64,000 bases of DNA. Origin: Siderastrea siderea. Its lineage: Eukaryota; Cnidaria; Anthozoa; Scleractinia; Rhizangiidae. The notes under the pieces were generated by a model, which was given only the letters and a program-made list of their open reading frames with translations, did not search any database and was not told where the DNA came from. The position numbers and the translations under genes were made by a program. Below, in pieces: positions 25,921-36,210 of this stretch. The DNA lies in contig OZ034968.1 of assembly GCA_964030785.1 (NCBI GenBank), forward strand, positions 25,175,686 to 25,239,685. Reading direction: 5' to 3'. The stretch's first letter is position 1. Every line of letters begins with the position of its first letter.

Positions 25921-28130
25921 GAGTGACAAAAAACAGAGAAACAATTTTAAAAAAGCCTGGACAAGAAAAGAAGAAGACTCCACGACTTACTTAGGGAAAT
26001 TTGGACCTCCAAAATCGAGCACGTTGTATGGTATGCACTGCGCTATTCAAAGAGCGCTTTGAAATGAAATGCTCAAGCTAAGTGTAATGAAACAAATACG
26101 CTGTTAGAAATAGCTTTTCTTTTAACTGGAATGGCCAAGAATTTGATTTCTCTGAACGATTCAACTTAAAATGAGGAAGAACATCATTTTGACTACCGCG
26201 CATTATATAATTAGCTTTGACAAATACGAGCGTCTCGAGCGACAGGCAGGCTAAGCAAAATATCCACGCAATTCTAGAAACTAAGGCATTTGCGGAACGT
26301 ATTTTGTTGATTAGCTCGGTAGCCTTACGGCTTTTAAAGATAAGCCTAGATTTCTCACAAAGCTAAGCGATGGTTCTTGAAACGAACAACTTCACCGCCA
26401 GAGTAATAACATCACTAATTCGAAAATATTTCCTTCTCGCTTAAGCAAACATGACAATGAAAAGAAACACAATAGTAAGAACTCGAGTAAAACAGTTGAT
26501 TTTAGTCGGTTGTGCATTTTAGATGGCCTCTGATCCCTGAATAAAGTTCAATGAATCTAGTTAAAGACAACAACAGCGTGCCAAAACATACAGAAGAAAG
26601 AAATTGGCGGCAGAAACATCGACGTAACTAAACACTTTGATTACTTAGTTGAATGAAAAGATGTTCGATTTACCATGTTGCTTACAATATAATAAAACAA
26701 AATGACCCGTAAAGGAAGCTAAGGTTGTTTCTACTTAAGCTATTAGTTAAGATAAACTCAACTAATAGGATTAGTTATTGCATGCCGGGTAGAAAATAAC
26801 GTGACTTTTACTAACCCACAGGAAATAAGGTACACGTTATCGGCTCAAACGCCGCCGAGCAAGGTTGTTTGAAGCTTTTCTTTATTTTGCAGCCACATCT
26901 TCTAAACCAAAAGGCGTTTAGACCTTTTAAAAAAAACGTTGGCTTCTTTCAGTGACGTTTGGATTTTGAATAACTCATTGCTCAAAGCCGATAATGTATC
27001 GTTCAATTATGCAAGGAATCCGCATACCCGCCGCAAGTATTTGCAGTCATGTACCGCAAGTATTTGCGGTATGACAGATTCTGTCCCAGATCTCGCCTTG
27101 TGTAAACACTATAGCCAATCATAATAGAGGAATTTAAATCCTATTATTTTTTTACCAATCAATGAATAATATCCAACAAAGCCTTAAACAATTATAGTTA
27201 CATTCAATTCAGTCCACTTTCAGTCACTGAACCTGAAATCATGTTTGCGTCTTTCAGTCGGGGATGGGTTTTTCGCTTTAGTTCAGAGGCACGGACAATT
27301 CGCACAGCAGTGGTTGTTTCTTTATATTGACTACATGCCAGTTGCTTTCTTTGGAATCAGTTGGGGAGTTACATGAGATTGAATGAATCAAACGAAGATC
27401 ACTTATTGCCGATATATCGATGTTGTTCAGTCTCCCACATTTGCTCGAGCTTATATTTTCCACTTCTTGTTTTACTTTATTTTTACGGCAAGTACAATTT
27501 AACACAACGGCGGGCCGTATTTCTCCGTAAGCCGTGAAGAAAATTCTCCCCTAGACGACCTTCATGCTGTCTTGGCGCCAGGCCATCGCCGGTTAGGTCG
27601 TGGTAAGTAAATTGCCGTTTATTTAAAATATATAAGCAAAGTAGCTTATTTGAGCTGTTTTCATTTTTACTTTTTAATCATTATGAGACGATCAAAGCTA
27701 TCAATATTTACGGAGTTATGACTGTTTTATGTGCAACAATGTTTTAATTCGTGCCGTTGAAACGCAGTGCATAGACTTCCCGCCAAAACTTTGATGAGCT
27801 GTGATCTGAATGTCTGAATTTTTTGTGCTTCTAGAACTAGCCTACATATATGCAGGAACGTTTCCAGTAAAACTTACGCTTTTTACGTGCGGGATCTATG
27901 AGATATATAGTTTTGTGCCGTTATTTCGATGACAATTTCCCGCTTAAACCAACGGTCACTTTTTTATAAAAGATATGAATGTTCTTTGTGTAATTATATT
28001 TGTTACCGCCTGTCACATAATTATTTCCGGCGACTTCAAGGGACGAGCGCGCCTATTAGCAGCGGAAGTGGGTGCATAAAGCTGTCAGTCATTTGAAAAT
28101 AATTTCCATAATGATTTGCCGTTTTTGATC
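25921..28130. other. Non-coding, no gene recognised
   Basis: No long frame on either strand. GTACCGCAAGTATTTGC-type short repeats occur at 27025-27068. No repeat partner elsewhere in the window was noticed. Confidence 0.4.
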
Positions 28131-28135
28131 AAATT

Positions 28136-29590
28136 ATAGTATAAACTCGAACCAGTAAAGGAAAGTTCACTTCTGTAACCCGAAGGCCGTAGTTTTGTCA
28201 AGGCAAGATCTGTGCTTGCCTTCTGACAATTTCCTGGCTGAGGCTGTCTGTAAATGGCAGCCTTGCTTGGGCTTTATTCGTGGTGATTAGAAGTTGATAC
28301 TTCTGCTTCCGATCAAATGCCTCGATTATCAATTCAAAGCCAACGTACATGCAATTGGCTTCTTTACATTTTCCACACTAAAAGTCTTGGAAATTGCTTT
28401 CATTGGCCACTCAGGTTTAATAGATTGTTTATTACTATATTTTGCGTGCTGTTTCAGTATCGTGACTGAACTGAATTATCTAGAAAATCCATTCAACTGT
28501 TACAAGGGAAATCTGTCAGACATTTTGCAGTTGGATAGCTAGACAACGAGAAAGGAGAAAATCGCTTAAAATGTTTTCTTCCAAAACGTTAATATTTTAT
28601 TGTTTTATTTGAAGATACTTTCGTTAGAATTTGTCGTTTTTGATCAAATTATAATATTAACTGAAACCAGTTAAGGGAAGTTCACTTCTGTAACCGGGAG
28701 GCCGTAGTTTTGTCAAGGCAAGATCTGTGCTTGCCTTCTGACAATTTCCTGGCTGAGGTTGTCTGTAATGGCAGCCTTGCTTGGGCTTTTTACCTGGTGA
28801 TTAGCAGTTGATACTTTTCCTCCCGAACCAATGCTTCAATTATCAGTTCAAAGCTAAGGTAGATGCAGTTGGCTTCTTCACATTTTCCAAACCAAAAGTC
28901 TTGGAAATTGCTTTTCATTGGCCACTCAGGTTTATTACTTTATTTTGCGTGCTGTTTGGGTATCGTGACTGAACTGAATTATCTAGAAAATTCATTCAGC
29001 TGTTTTCAAGCTCTTGTTACAAGGGAAATCTGTCAGACATTTTTCAGTTGGATAGCTAGACAATGAGAAAGGAGAAAATCGCTTTAAATGTTTTCTTCCA
29101 AAAAAGTTAAGTCTTGAGGTCTTGGAAATTGCTTTCCATTGGCCTCTCAGGTTTCAAAAAGTGCTAAATATTATGTTTAGCGTGCTGTTTGAGTATCGTG
29201 GCTGAACTGAATTGATTCAAAAAGTAGTTTATCATCGGTAATTTCCATCAGGCTTGATGATCTTAAAATGCGTGTCATTTCCAAGTCACCTCAGAAGAAA
29301 ACCTTGTAGTGTTTATGGTTATCAGACTTTCCAGGAGACTGAAGGCTGCCTGTGGGCCATTATAAAATTCAGTACTTGAACTGTAGTTAAAGGACTGAAT
29401 TGTTTTAAATGTGATAAGGGTTGAGACAGAGAAACTGAACTCTAGCAGTCTGAAGCCGTAGTTTTGTCAAGGCAAGATTTAATTGCTTGCCTACTGACAA
29501 TTTCCTTGCTGAGGTTGTCACTTTGGCAGCCTTGCTTGGGCTGTAGTCTGCCTGTGAGTTCTTGCTTTCTTGATTGACCCAGCTCACATT
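28136..29590 (+). repeat. ~515-bp repeat, two full and one partial copy
   Basis: GGCCGTAGTTTTGTCAAGGC recurs at about 28185, 28700 and (as AGCCGTAG...) 29452. Copies 1 and 2 are co-linear for ~450 bp, through TTTTCCA...AAAGTCTTGGAAATTG and GGTATCGTGACTGAACTGAATT. Each holds an inverted pair GTCAAGGCAAG...CTTGCCTTCTGAC. No coding frame is shared. Confidence 0.75.
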
Positions 29591-29599
29591 TTTCACAGT

Positions 29600-30240
29600 T
29601 ACTTAAATTCTGTCTACGATGTACCAAATTCAAGACGTGGCGGGCTTTCTGATCTTTCTGATCGGAGAGTTACCAAAGAAGAGCTGCTTCTTATTTGATA
29701 TTGCTTTTGCCATTCTGCGTTACAAATCTAAAGCAAGCAAAGCGTGATATCGGCGAAAATTACCTACAAACAATGCAGTACAGACTACAAATCACTACGG
29801 CGAAACGTCTTCAGGTAATGGAAGGAATCCACTGTAACATGTAACTGGTAGTCTAGCGAAATAACCGTTAATGAGGTAAGTTATTCGTTCGATCGTTTCT
29901 TTAGATAAGGTAAACGCTTGCGTCCGCTCGCTCGCAATCTCTCCTTTCAGGGATAATCGAGCAAAAAAAACACAGCAGCAGCGAGCGCCAAACTCGCCTG
30001 CCGCGTGGAAACGTGGGCCGCGCGTGATGAGCTGCCGCTGTAAGCGCACGCCACGTTTATATTTACTTTTAAAGAAAAGTAGCTCTTTCACAAATGCGGT
30101 TTTCAAAGAGGTCCTTAACGAAATAAATAAACTAAACATCTATGAACTCTTTCGTAAGAAAATAAACAAGTAAACAAGAAGCCCTGTTATACACTCTGTA
30201 GTAAAAATAACATAATTGAGTTGACACGCGCATTTGAATA
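29600..30240. other. Probably non-coding; one short minus-strand frame
   Basis: A 114-codon minus-strand frame at 29795-30139 has no recognised domain. I cannot support it as a gene. Otherwise unique sequence. Confidence 0.3.
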
Positions 30241-30244
30241 CCTT

Positions 30245-31325
30245 TTCTCGTTCACCCAGGTTGGAGTCCATGGCATCACCGTATGCTGAGCGCTTTTGGG
30301 ATATGCAACATAATAAACATTTTGAGACAAAATTTAAGAGAAATGTTATTTATCTTTTCCTGGTTTACCCAGGTTGAAGTCCATGGCATCACGTTATGCC
30401 TGAGCGCTTCTGGGATATGCAACATAATAAAAATGTCGATACAAAATTTAAGAGAAATACTGTATATCTTTTCCTGGTTCACCCAGGTTGGAGTCCTTGG
30501 CATCACCGTATGCCTGAGCGCTACTGGGATATGTAACATAACAAACATTTTGAGACAGAATTTTAGACAAATCTTGATATCTTTTCCTGGTTCACCCAGG
30601 TTGGAGTCCGTGGCATCACCATATGCCTGAGCGCTTCTGGGATATGCAACATAACAAACATTTTGAGACAGAATTTTAATTTAGACAAATGTTGATATCT
30701 TTTCCTGGTTCACCCAGGTTGAAGTCCATGGCATCAACGTATGCCTGGGCGCTTCTGGGATATGCAACATAACAAACAGTTTGAGACAGAATTTTAGACA
30801 AATGTTGATATCTTTTCCTGGTTCACCCAGGTTGGAGTCCTTGGCATCACCGTATGCCTGAGCGCTTCTGGGATATGCAACATAACAAACATTTTGAGAC
30901 AGAATTTTAGACAAATGTTGATATCTTTTCCTGGTTCACCCAGGTTGGAGTCCTTGGCATCACCATATGCCTGAGCGCTTCTGGGATATGTAACATAACA
31001 AACATTTTGAGACAGAATTTTAGACAAATCTTGATATCTTTTCCTGGTTCACCCAGGTTGAAGTCCATGGCATCAACGTATGCCTTAGCGCTTCTGGGAT
31101 ATGTAACATAACAAACATTTTGAGACAGAATTTTAGACAAATGTTGATATCTTTTCCTGGTTCACCCAGGTTGAAGTCCATGGCATCAACGTATGCCTGA
31201 GCGCTTCTGGGATATGTAACATAACAAACATTTTGAGACAGAATTTTAGACAAATGTTGATATCTTTTCCTGGTTCACCCAGGTTGGAGTCCTTGGCATC
31301 ACCGTATGCCTGAGCGCTTCTGCAC
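30245..31325 (+). repeat. 113-bp minisatellite, about ten copies
   Basis: Units contain TTCACCCAGGTTGGAGTCC, CATCACCGTATGCCTGAGCG, GGGATATGCAACATAACAAAC and TTTTGAGACAGAATTTTAGAC. From about 30700 the spacing is a regular 113 bp; earlier units vary. All repeated minus-strand frames here (77 residues each) are produced by the repeat and are not genes. Confidence 0.9.
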
Positions 31326-31329
31326 TGTA

Positions 31330-31637
31330 AAAACAGACCAGTTAAGGTAACATTTTTAAATGGTTATAACCTATACAATTAAGTTATTGTAACCATAAAT
31401 TAATCGGTTAAATATGATAACCGATTTGGTAATGGTTAGAATAACCAATGAATAAAGGTTACTTCAACCATAAACAATCAGTTGGAGAAGAAATTGTCAA
31501 AACAACCTTTTTTGTCGGTCAAAATAAACCCAGGAAATACTTTTTACAACCTGCTAACCAATTGTAACAGTTGTTTTAACCAATGCTTTGGAAACTTAGC
31601 CTAACCACAAAAACGTTTGTCGTACGCACCTAGTAGG
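31330..31637. repeat. GGTTA/TAACC-rich segment
   Basis: Between the minisatellite and the zinc-finger gene the sequence is dense in GGTTAT/ATAACC words in both orientations (TGGTTATAACC, GGTTAAATATGATAACC, TAACCAATG). AACCACAAAAACG at ~31605 has a complement TTTTTGTGGTT near 32502. This may mark the ends of a mobile element containing the zinc-finger gene. Confidence 0.4.
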
Positions 31638-32271
31638 CTAAAACAAAGACACAAACAAACAAATATGTTTCTTTACTTTTATTGTGTTGTGTGGCAGTAA
31701 CATGCCCTCGTGAGAATGAATAGCAAGTAGGAGAAAGAAGCCACAAGTACCACAAGTGTCTGTCAAACCTGGAACTGCGTCAAATCTAAGTCCTGCACTG
31801 TCCAATCTGTTCTGGACCCCCATCCTTAAGATTTCAACGGTATTTCTTACGAGTGTTGTAACGTTGTCCATGACATTGCTTGTAGCTTTTTGAGTAAGTC
31901 TATTAGCTTCCTTCGTTTGAAGCAAAAACCAGGCGTCTTTTTTTTTTCTTCTCGTGTAGACTAAGTTTCTTTTTATCATAAAGAACTTCGTCGTTATCTT
32001 GCTCAGTTCCCTCAACTTCCATCGCAATTTCTTCTTCTTCTCCATTAGCTCCACAGACTTGTATAGGTGAATGTAAGTTGAACTCTGCGTGATCCCGGCG
32101 AAGATGTGACTGGTAGGAACGTGGCTTTCGAAAAGTACGTTGGCACCCAGGCACGTCACATTTGACAGAAAAGTGCAGATCATCACTGTGAACTCTAATC
32201 AAGTGACTTATCATGATGGCAAGAGTCAGCGTGTAAAAAGAGGGGCAAAGCTGGCATTTTAGGTTTTGCAT
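31638..32271 (-). pseudogene. C2H2 zinc-finger protein, TE-associated, frame break
   Basis: ATG at 32271. Two C2H2 fingers: CQLCPSFYTLTLAIMISHLIRVH and CDVPGCQRTFRKPRSYQSHLRRDH, a style common in cnidarian mobile-element genes. An acidic linker follows, then a basic stretch. The first frame closes at 31903; a helical continuation (KEANRLTQKATSNVMDNVTTLV...) runs in another frame to 31638, with the change close to a T10 run at ~31938-31947. It lies head-to-head with the SAM gene, 508 bp apart. Confidence 0.6.
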
Positions 32272-32778
32272 GGTTCACCTCTCTTTTGTTTTAGCCATTC
32301 GGTTCCCGCATAAATTTAGGGTGTATTTGAGGCATGACAAGGTATTTGTCTACTTGTGCTAAAATCAGGAAATTAATTCAGAAACTTTCCGGCATTGTAG
32401 CCAATAAAACAAAAGCGGCAGTTTGTTTCTATTAGTTTGTGGTGCGAGGAAACAGAGTTATTTCCGGTAATCTAATCAACCTTTTATCTTGACGCCGGGC
32501 CACCTTTTTGTGGTTAGTCCAACCACAAAAAAACAATAACACGTTAAAAGTAATTCAGCCAATGAGATTTTATGAAATTGAGTCATCAGTCATTAAGAGG
32601 TAATGGAATTTTGGCGGCCGCGTCCAAAGCTTAGGCAACCATTTTTTCCGTTGGGCTTTTAGAAGCAGTCGTTCCTTCTACTTGCCAGAAGACGTGTGTT
32701 CTTTGAGGACATCAGATTAGGGCAATTCAACACTCATCTTAACTTTTTCGAATCTGACAATATCAGTAGTCGAAGGCA

Positions 32779-32866
32779 TGGCAATTTCTCGCAGTTCAAC
32801 AGTGGAAGAAGTTGTGGAATTCCTTGAAGGCAAGGGACTTGGAGAAATCAAGCAAAAGTTGGAAGG
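32779..32866 (+). CDS. SAM-domain gene, exon 1
   Basis: ATG at 32779 (MAISRSSTVEEVVEFLEGKGL), ending at a GT donor (GAAG|GTAACC) in phase 1. The exon encodes the first helices of a SAM domain. The rest of the domain is in exon 2 (32999-33117). The predicted protein is a SAM domain followed by a Ser/Pro-rich linker. Such genes in cnidarians are often TE-derived; whether this one is host or mobile is open. Confidence 0.65.
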
Positions 32867-32998
32867 TAACCTTGTATTTTCCGTTTGCCTTCTTCATTTT
32901 CTCAGCATAGGATCATAACGGAGTATCTTAATAGTTATTTTTCTTAACTTACAAAATGACTCGGGAACTCCACTTTGTTTTCTGGTTTATTGTGAAAG

Positions 32999-33117
32999 AT
33001 TCTGGTCTTGATGGCGAGAGTTTCATTGAAATGGATCTGCTGGACATTAATACTTTGACTTCTAAAGTTAAGCTTCGGAAACTGCTAAGACTTGCGTGGA
33101 CAGAAGTTACAGGAATG
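32999..33117 (+). CDS. SAM-domain gene, exon 2
   Basis: Begins after a GTGAAAG acceptor and continues the phase of exon 1 (DSGLDGESFIEMDLLDINTL), giving the classic SAM core with alternating Leu. It ends at ATG|GTGAGT in phase 0. Domain completion across the splice supports the model. Confidence 0.65.
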
Positions 33118-33693
33118 GTGAGTATTTTTTTTGCCTTCTCACTACGTTGTAAGGGAAAATCATACTTATTGTCAAATGGCCACGGTCTTGTCTTGGGACC
33201 GTGGACAGGGATCCAGGAATTGATGGTCATATAGATGAATCTCTTGTTTTTCAACCGATTCACACGTGTATAACTAACGGGTGGTGAGGTGGCGATTCTA
33301 TCATGATGTGTCGCAAACAGCAACTGTATTCTTCGTTTTTCCCTCTGAGAAACCAACTTAGCTCCCACTAATCGTGGATTGACCTTTATTACACGAAGCT
33401 AGATATATTCAAATTCCAATGTCGTTGGCGAGGGCCACGCCAACAGAGTTTGTAGGCGATTAAAGGGAGAACGAAGATCACCCATAACTCCAAGCGTCCC
33501 AAATTTGCCTAACAGAGTTGAAGGGAGACTGGGGTCAGCGCGCCTGGTGATTTTTAGACTCCTGAGGATTCTTGCCCGCGTCCTCGCAGTTTTTAACCCA
33601 TTCACAATATTTCTGCTTTGGGTTTTTCTGAATTTTAACTTCAAACTATTGTAGAAAATAATTATACTAACATATCCATGTGTTTCGTTTCAG

Positions 33694-34023
33694 GAGTTTA
33701 ATCCGGACGGGGAAAAGGTTCCGTCGAAGAACAGAAATTCTACTCCTTCCTCGGAATCGGTCAACATTCCGACTACGCCGCAAGCACCTCCATCTAGATC
33801 TCGGGATAACGAATCAGTGGAAGTGGAAGACGCTATCAGCACCCCTGATTCTGGTTCATGTTCTTCGAGTACCCCTTCTTCTGTGGCATCAACTGTTGTT
33901 CGAAGAACTAGTCCCCGAAAACGGAAACAGCCCGAAGAATCCCCTTTGGCATCTTCTGATTCTTCAATAACTAACAAGCGTGTATGCCTGTTTAAGGTTA
34001 CTTTCTTTGAAGAAGAATTATAG
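33694..34023 (+). CDS. SAM-domain gene, exon 3 (Ser/Pro-rich)
   Basis: Follows a strong acceptor (TTTCGTTTCAG). Reads EFNPDGEKVPSKNRN, then a Ser/Thr/Pro-rich, disordered stretch with RKRKQPEE, a possible nuclear localisation signal, to TAG at 34021. A further donor-like AAG|GTTACT at ~33997 could extend the gene into exons not present here. Confidence 0.55.
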   Translation, partial: EFNPDGEKVPSKNRNSTPSSESVNIPTTPQAPPSRSRDNESVEVEDAISTPDSGSCSSSTPSSVASTVVRRTSPRKRKQPEESPLASSDSSITNKRVCLFKVTFFEEEL

Positions 34024-34092
34024 TACCTTTTGTTTATTTTGGGGGCCACAAATTTACTACTAAGTTTGTGGTCCTCAAAAATAAATATGTCA

Positions 34093-34097
<5 letters not shown>

Positions 34098-34179
<82 letters not shown>

Positions 34180-34180
34180 T
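34098..34180. repeat. (TA)n microsatellite
   Basis: About 40 TA dinucleotides in a row. It creates a spurious YIYIYI frame on the minus strand. Confidence 0.95.
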
Positions 34181-34273
34181 TCTTGAGCTTGAATAGAATA
34201 AATTTGTAGAGCGCTCAACTCTTAGAGGAGCAGTTATAATAATGATCAAAAGTAGAAAGATTTCAATTCATCG

Positions 34274-34336
34274 TTTTATTGCGACAACGCTGTTTCGTGT
34301 GATCAAAGGACGACCACACTCATCAGGTAATATCAA
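34274..34336 (-). ncRNA. Hammerhead ribozyme motif of the PLE
   Basis: On the minus strand: CTGATGA (34320-34326), stem II GTGTG/CACAC (34315-34319 with 34297-34301), GAAAC (34292-34296), a two-pair stem III (CA/TG) with loop GCGT, and cleavage triplet GTC (34283-34285). Stem I can form from TTAT/AATA plus a closing C-G with one mismatch. All core nucleotides of the catalytic consensus are present. PLEs are known to carry hammerheads with such short stem III. Confidence 0.8.
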
Positions 34337-34470
34337 CGAATGACCGTTAAAATACATAAACTGGCAATAAAAGGCTAACCTGAGGTTGCTATGCGATATA
34401 AAAACAGTTGCTATGATATATTAAAAACTATGGGATTTAAAAACAGAAATTGCGTGTACTAAAGATTGCG

Positions 34471-34986
34471 TTACTTAATCACAAAGTTCTTGAGCAGGTA
34501 TCTGTTTCTGTGTGGGCACGAGCTTGCTAGCTCATTTCGCTTGTTTAGACTGCATAAATTCTTCTTACAAATGATTACAAATTTTTCAAAAAGACATAAA
34601 TTACATTTGTTGTTAATGTTATTGTAAGGTCTACACTGCTTAATAATTCTCCATATGATACTGAAAGGTTTGTTGGTGTCTTGGAGTGTCCAAATGTGTT
34701 TAGACAGTTCAGTCTCGTTCCTCTTGCTTTCATGTCGAAAAGATGCTGTGTGATTTCTGTAGCGGTCTTTGAAATTAGTGGCAAGGCCTACGTATGATTC
34801 TGATGATGTTTGTGTTGTGACTGTGGCTTGGTAAACTACATTTTGTGTGAGGCATTTTCCGTCGAGTGGGCATTGATCTTTTTTTCTACAGTTGCATTCT
34901 TTGTTGCTTGTTTGTGTTTGCGACTGGTGGTAATCTGATAGTACTGCTTTGTTGTGTGACGAGATGATACTTTTCATATTAGGCAT
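34471..34986 (-). pseudogene. PLE GIY-YIG endonuclease domain
   Basis: Cys-rich linker CNCRKKDQCPLDGKCL, then VVYQATVTT (GIY-like) and SYVGLATNFKDRYRNH (YIG-like plus the conserved Arg and His), followed by ELSKHIWTLQD. The tail ends CLFEKFVIICKK...ELASSCPHR. This domain nicks target DNA for retrotransposition. The ORF is the 3' end of a truncated and frame-broken copy. Confidence 0.85.
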
Positions 34987-35613
34987 GCAGGAGTAGCTGA
35001 GCTTCAGTGTGTGTTTGTTGAAGATCTTGTGTAGGGGGTGTCCGTTTGGGAAGCATCTGTCAATGATGTTTAGGAACTTCCTTCTCAGGTTAGTTTCACG
35101 TTAGCATTCCATGGGGGGTTGTACCAGACGATTTTTCTTTGGCGATTTCTGTTGCGCTTCGGCTGTGGGTTGTACGTGAGCTTGTGATTGTAACCGCTCT
35201 CGTCAAGCGCTTTCTGGTACGGCGGAATGGCTTCGTCGAAAACTTTCTGGTTAGATGAGATGCTGGTTAGTCGTTTGTTGATATTTTCTGGGATGTTCTT
35301 TAGAAGTGCGGGTGGGTGGTTGCTTTGTCGGTGGACGTAGAGGATTTTGTTGTTGGGTTTCATGAAGGGCTTGTACGATCCGCTTGTAAGGTCGAGGGTT
35401 ACGTTACGCCAGGATGCATTTTATGATGACTACGCCGAAGATCTTCGCGCTAGCAGACAGCAGAACTGAAAGGGTTTTCCACAAGCAAAATATATTTTAA
35501 AATACGTTAAAAGAAAAAAGTTTTGCAAAATGGTGGATGCGTTGAAAAAGAAACAAACTATTACTTCAACTCCGTTAAGATTAGGTACCTTTCGTCTCGT
35601 TTTTTCCGGATCT

Positions 35614-35877
35614 TTCTTTCCGTATAGTTGAAATGAACAATGGAATAATCGACCTCTGGGATCCTTCGACATGAACAGCCCGCTGGAAACACTCGTCCGT
35701 GAAGTGATCAGAACAGCCGGCAAAAATACCTCTCGGGTTGAAATTTGCACTGTGTGTGAGTACGAACATTATCCATTTTTCCATTGCGGGTCCGCTTGCA
35801 AGGCTTTGCTGAAGCGAAATACCAGCTCGGTGGTTGGATTTATTGTTGTAGCATTGTACAACACAAATAATACCCTT
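35614..35877 (-). pseudogene. THAP-type zinc-finger fragment
   Basis: Within a minus-strand frame (35581-36153), residues ~97-175 show a C2CH THAP layout: CVVQC, EKWIMFVLTHSANFNP, CSDHFTDECFQRA and a closing Pro-Leu-Phe segment (SIIPLFIST). THAP domains bind DNA in P-element/THAP9-like transposases and derived host factors. No transposase domain follows, so this is an isolated exon or remnant. Confidence 0.65.
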
Positions 35878-36210
35878 CATAACTGCTGCAGCAACGAAAA
35901 TTTCAAGGCCGTACAGCAAACAGTTGGCACGAAATCTTCCCTCGACAACATTTACATTTCCCGCGGCAAGTATTCGAATGAAGCCTGACTTGGTTTGAGG
36001 TGAGCCTCTAATGTCACTTCCGCTAATTCGCAAGCCAGCTTCCGGAACAAGGGCCAGTAATGGCGGCCGTAAAATCTCGACAGAAACCGTCCGAAAAAAG
36101 CGACTTCCAGTCATCGTAGTGAGTTGAAATTTGGCATGGTGACTAACAACCACAGACTATTTTCGAAAATGCAAAAATATGGAATACCAAAATTCTGGTC
36201 CCAGTGGCAC

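Larger units (their letters stand above)
34261..35420 (-). mobile_element. Penelope-like element, 3' portion
   Basis: C-terminal part of a PLE protein on the minus strand with its 3' region. From 35420 down to ~35090 it reads the RT-to-endonuclease linker (PNNKILYVHRQSNHPPALLK, RKIVWYNPPWN). A frame change near 35095 leads into NLRRKF and YSCMPNMK, then the GIY-YIG endonuclease (34471-34986). A hammerhead ribozyme motif lies beyond the stop. The RT core is absent, as is usual for truncated retroelement copies. Confidence 0.85.

Noticed and set aside
29795..30139. 114-codon minus-strand protein gene
   Set aside because: No recognised domain, no splice support and no neighbouring context.
30276..31253. 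Repeated 77-residue minus-strand frames
   Set aside because: Generated by the 113-bp minisatellite; identical offset in every unit.
34034..34249. YIYIYI-rich minus-strand frame
   Set aside because: Translation of a (TA)n microsatellite.
35671..35988. Plus-strand 105-codon frame
   Set aside because: Opposite strand of the THAP remnant, where the Cys/His pattern is convincing on minus.
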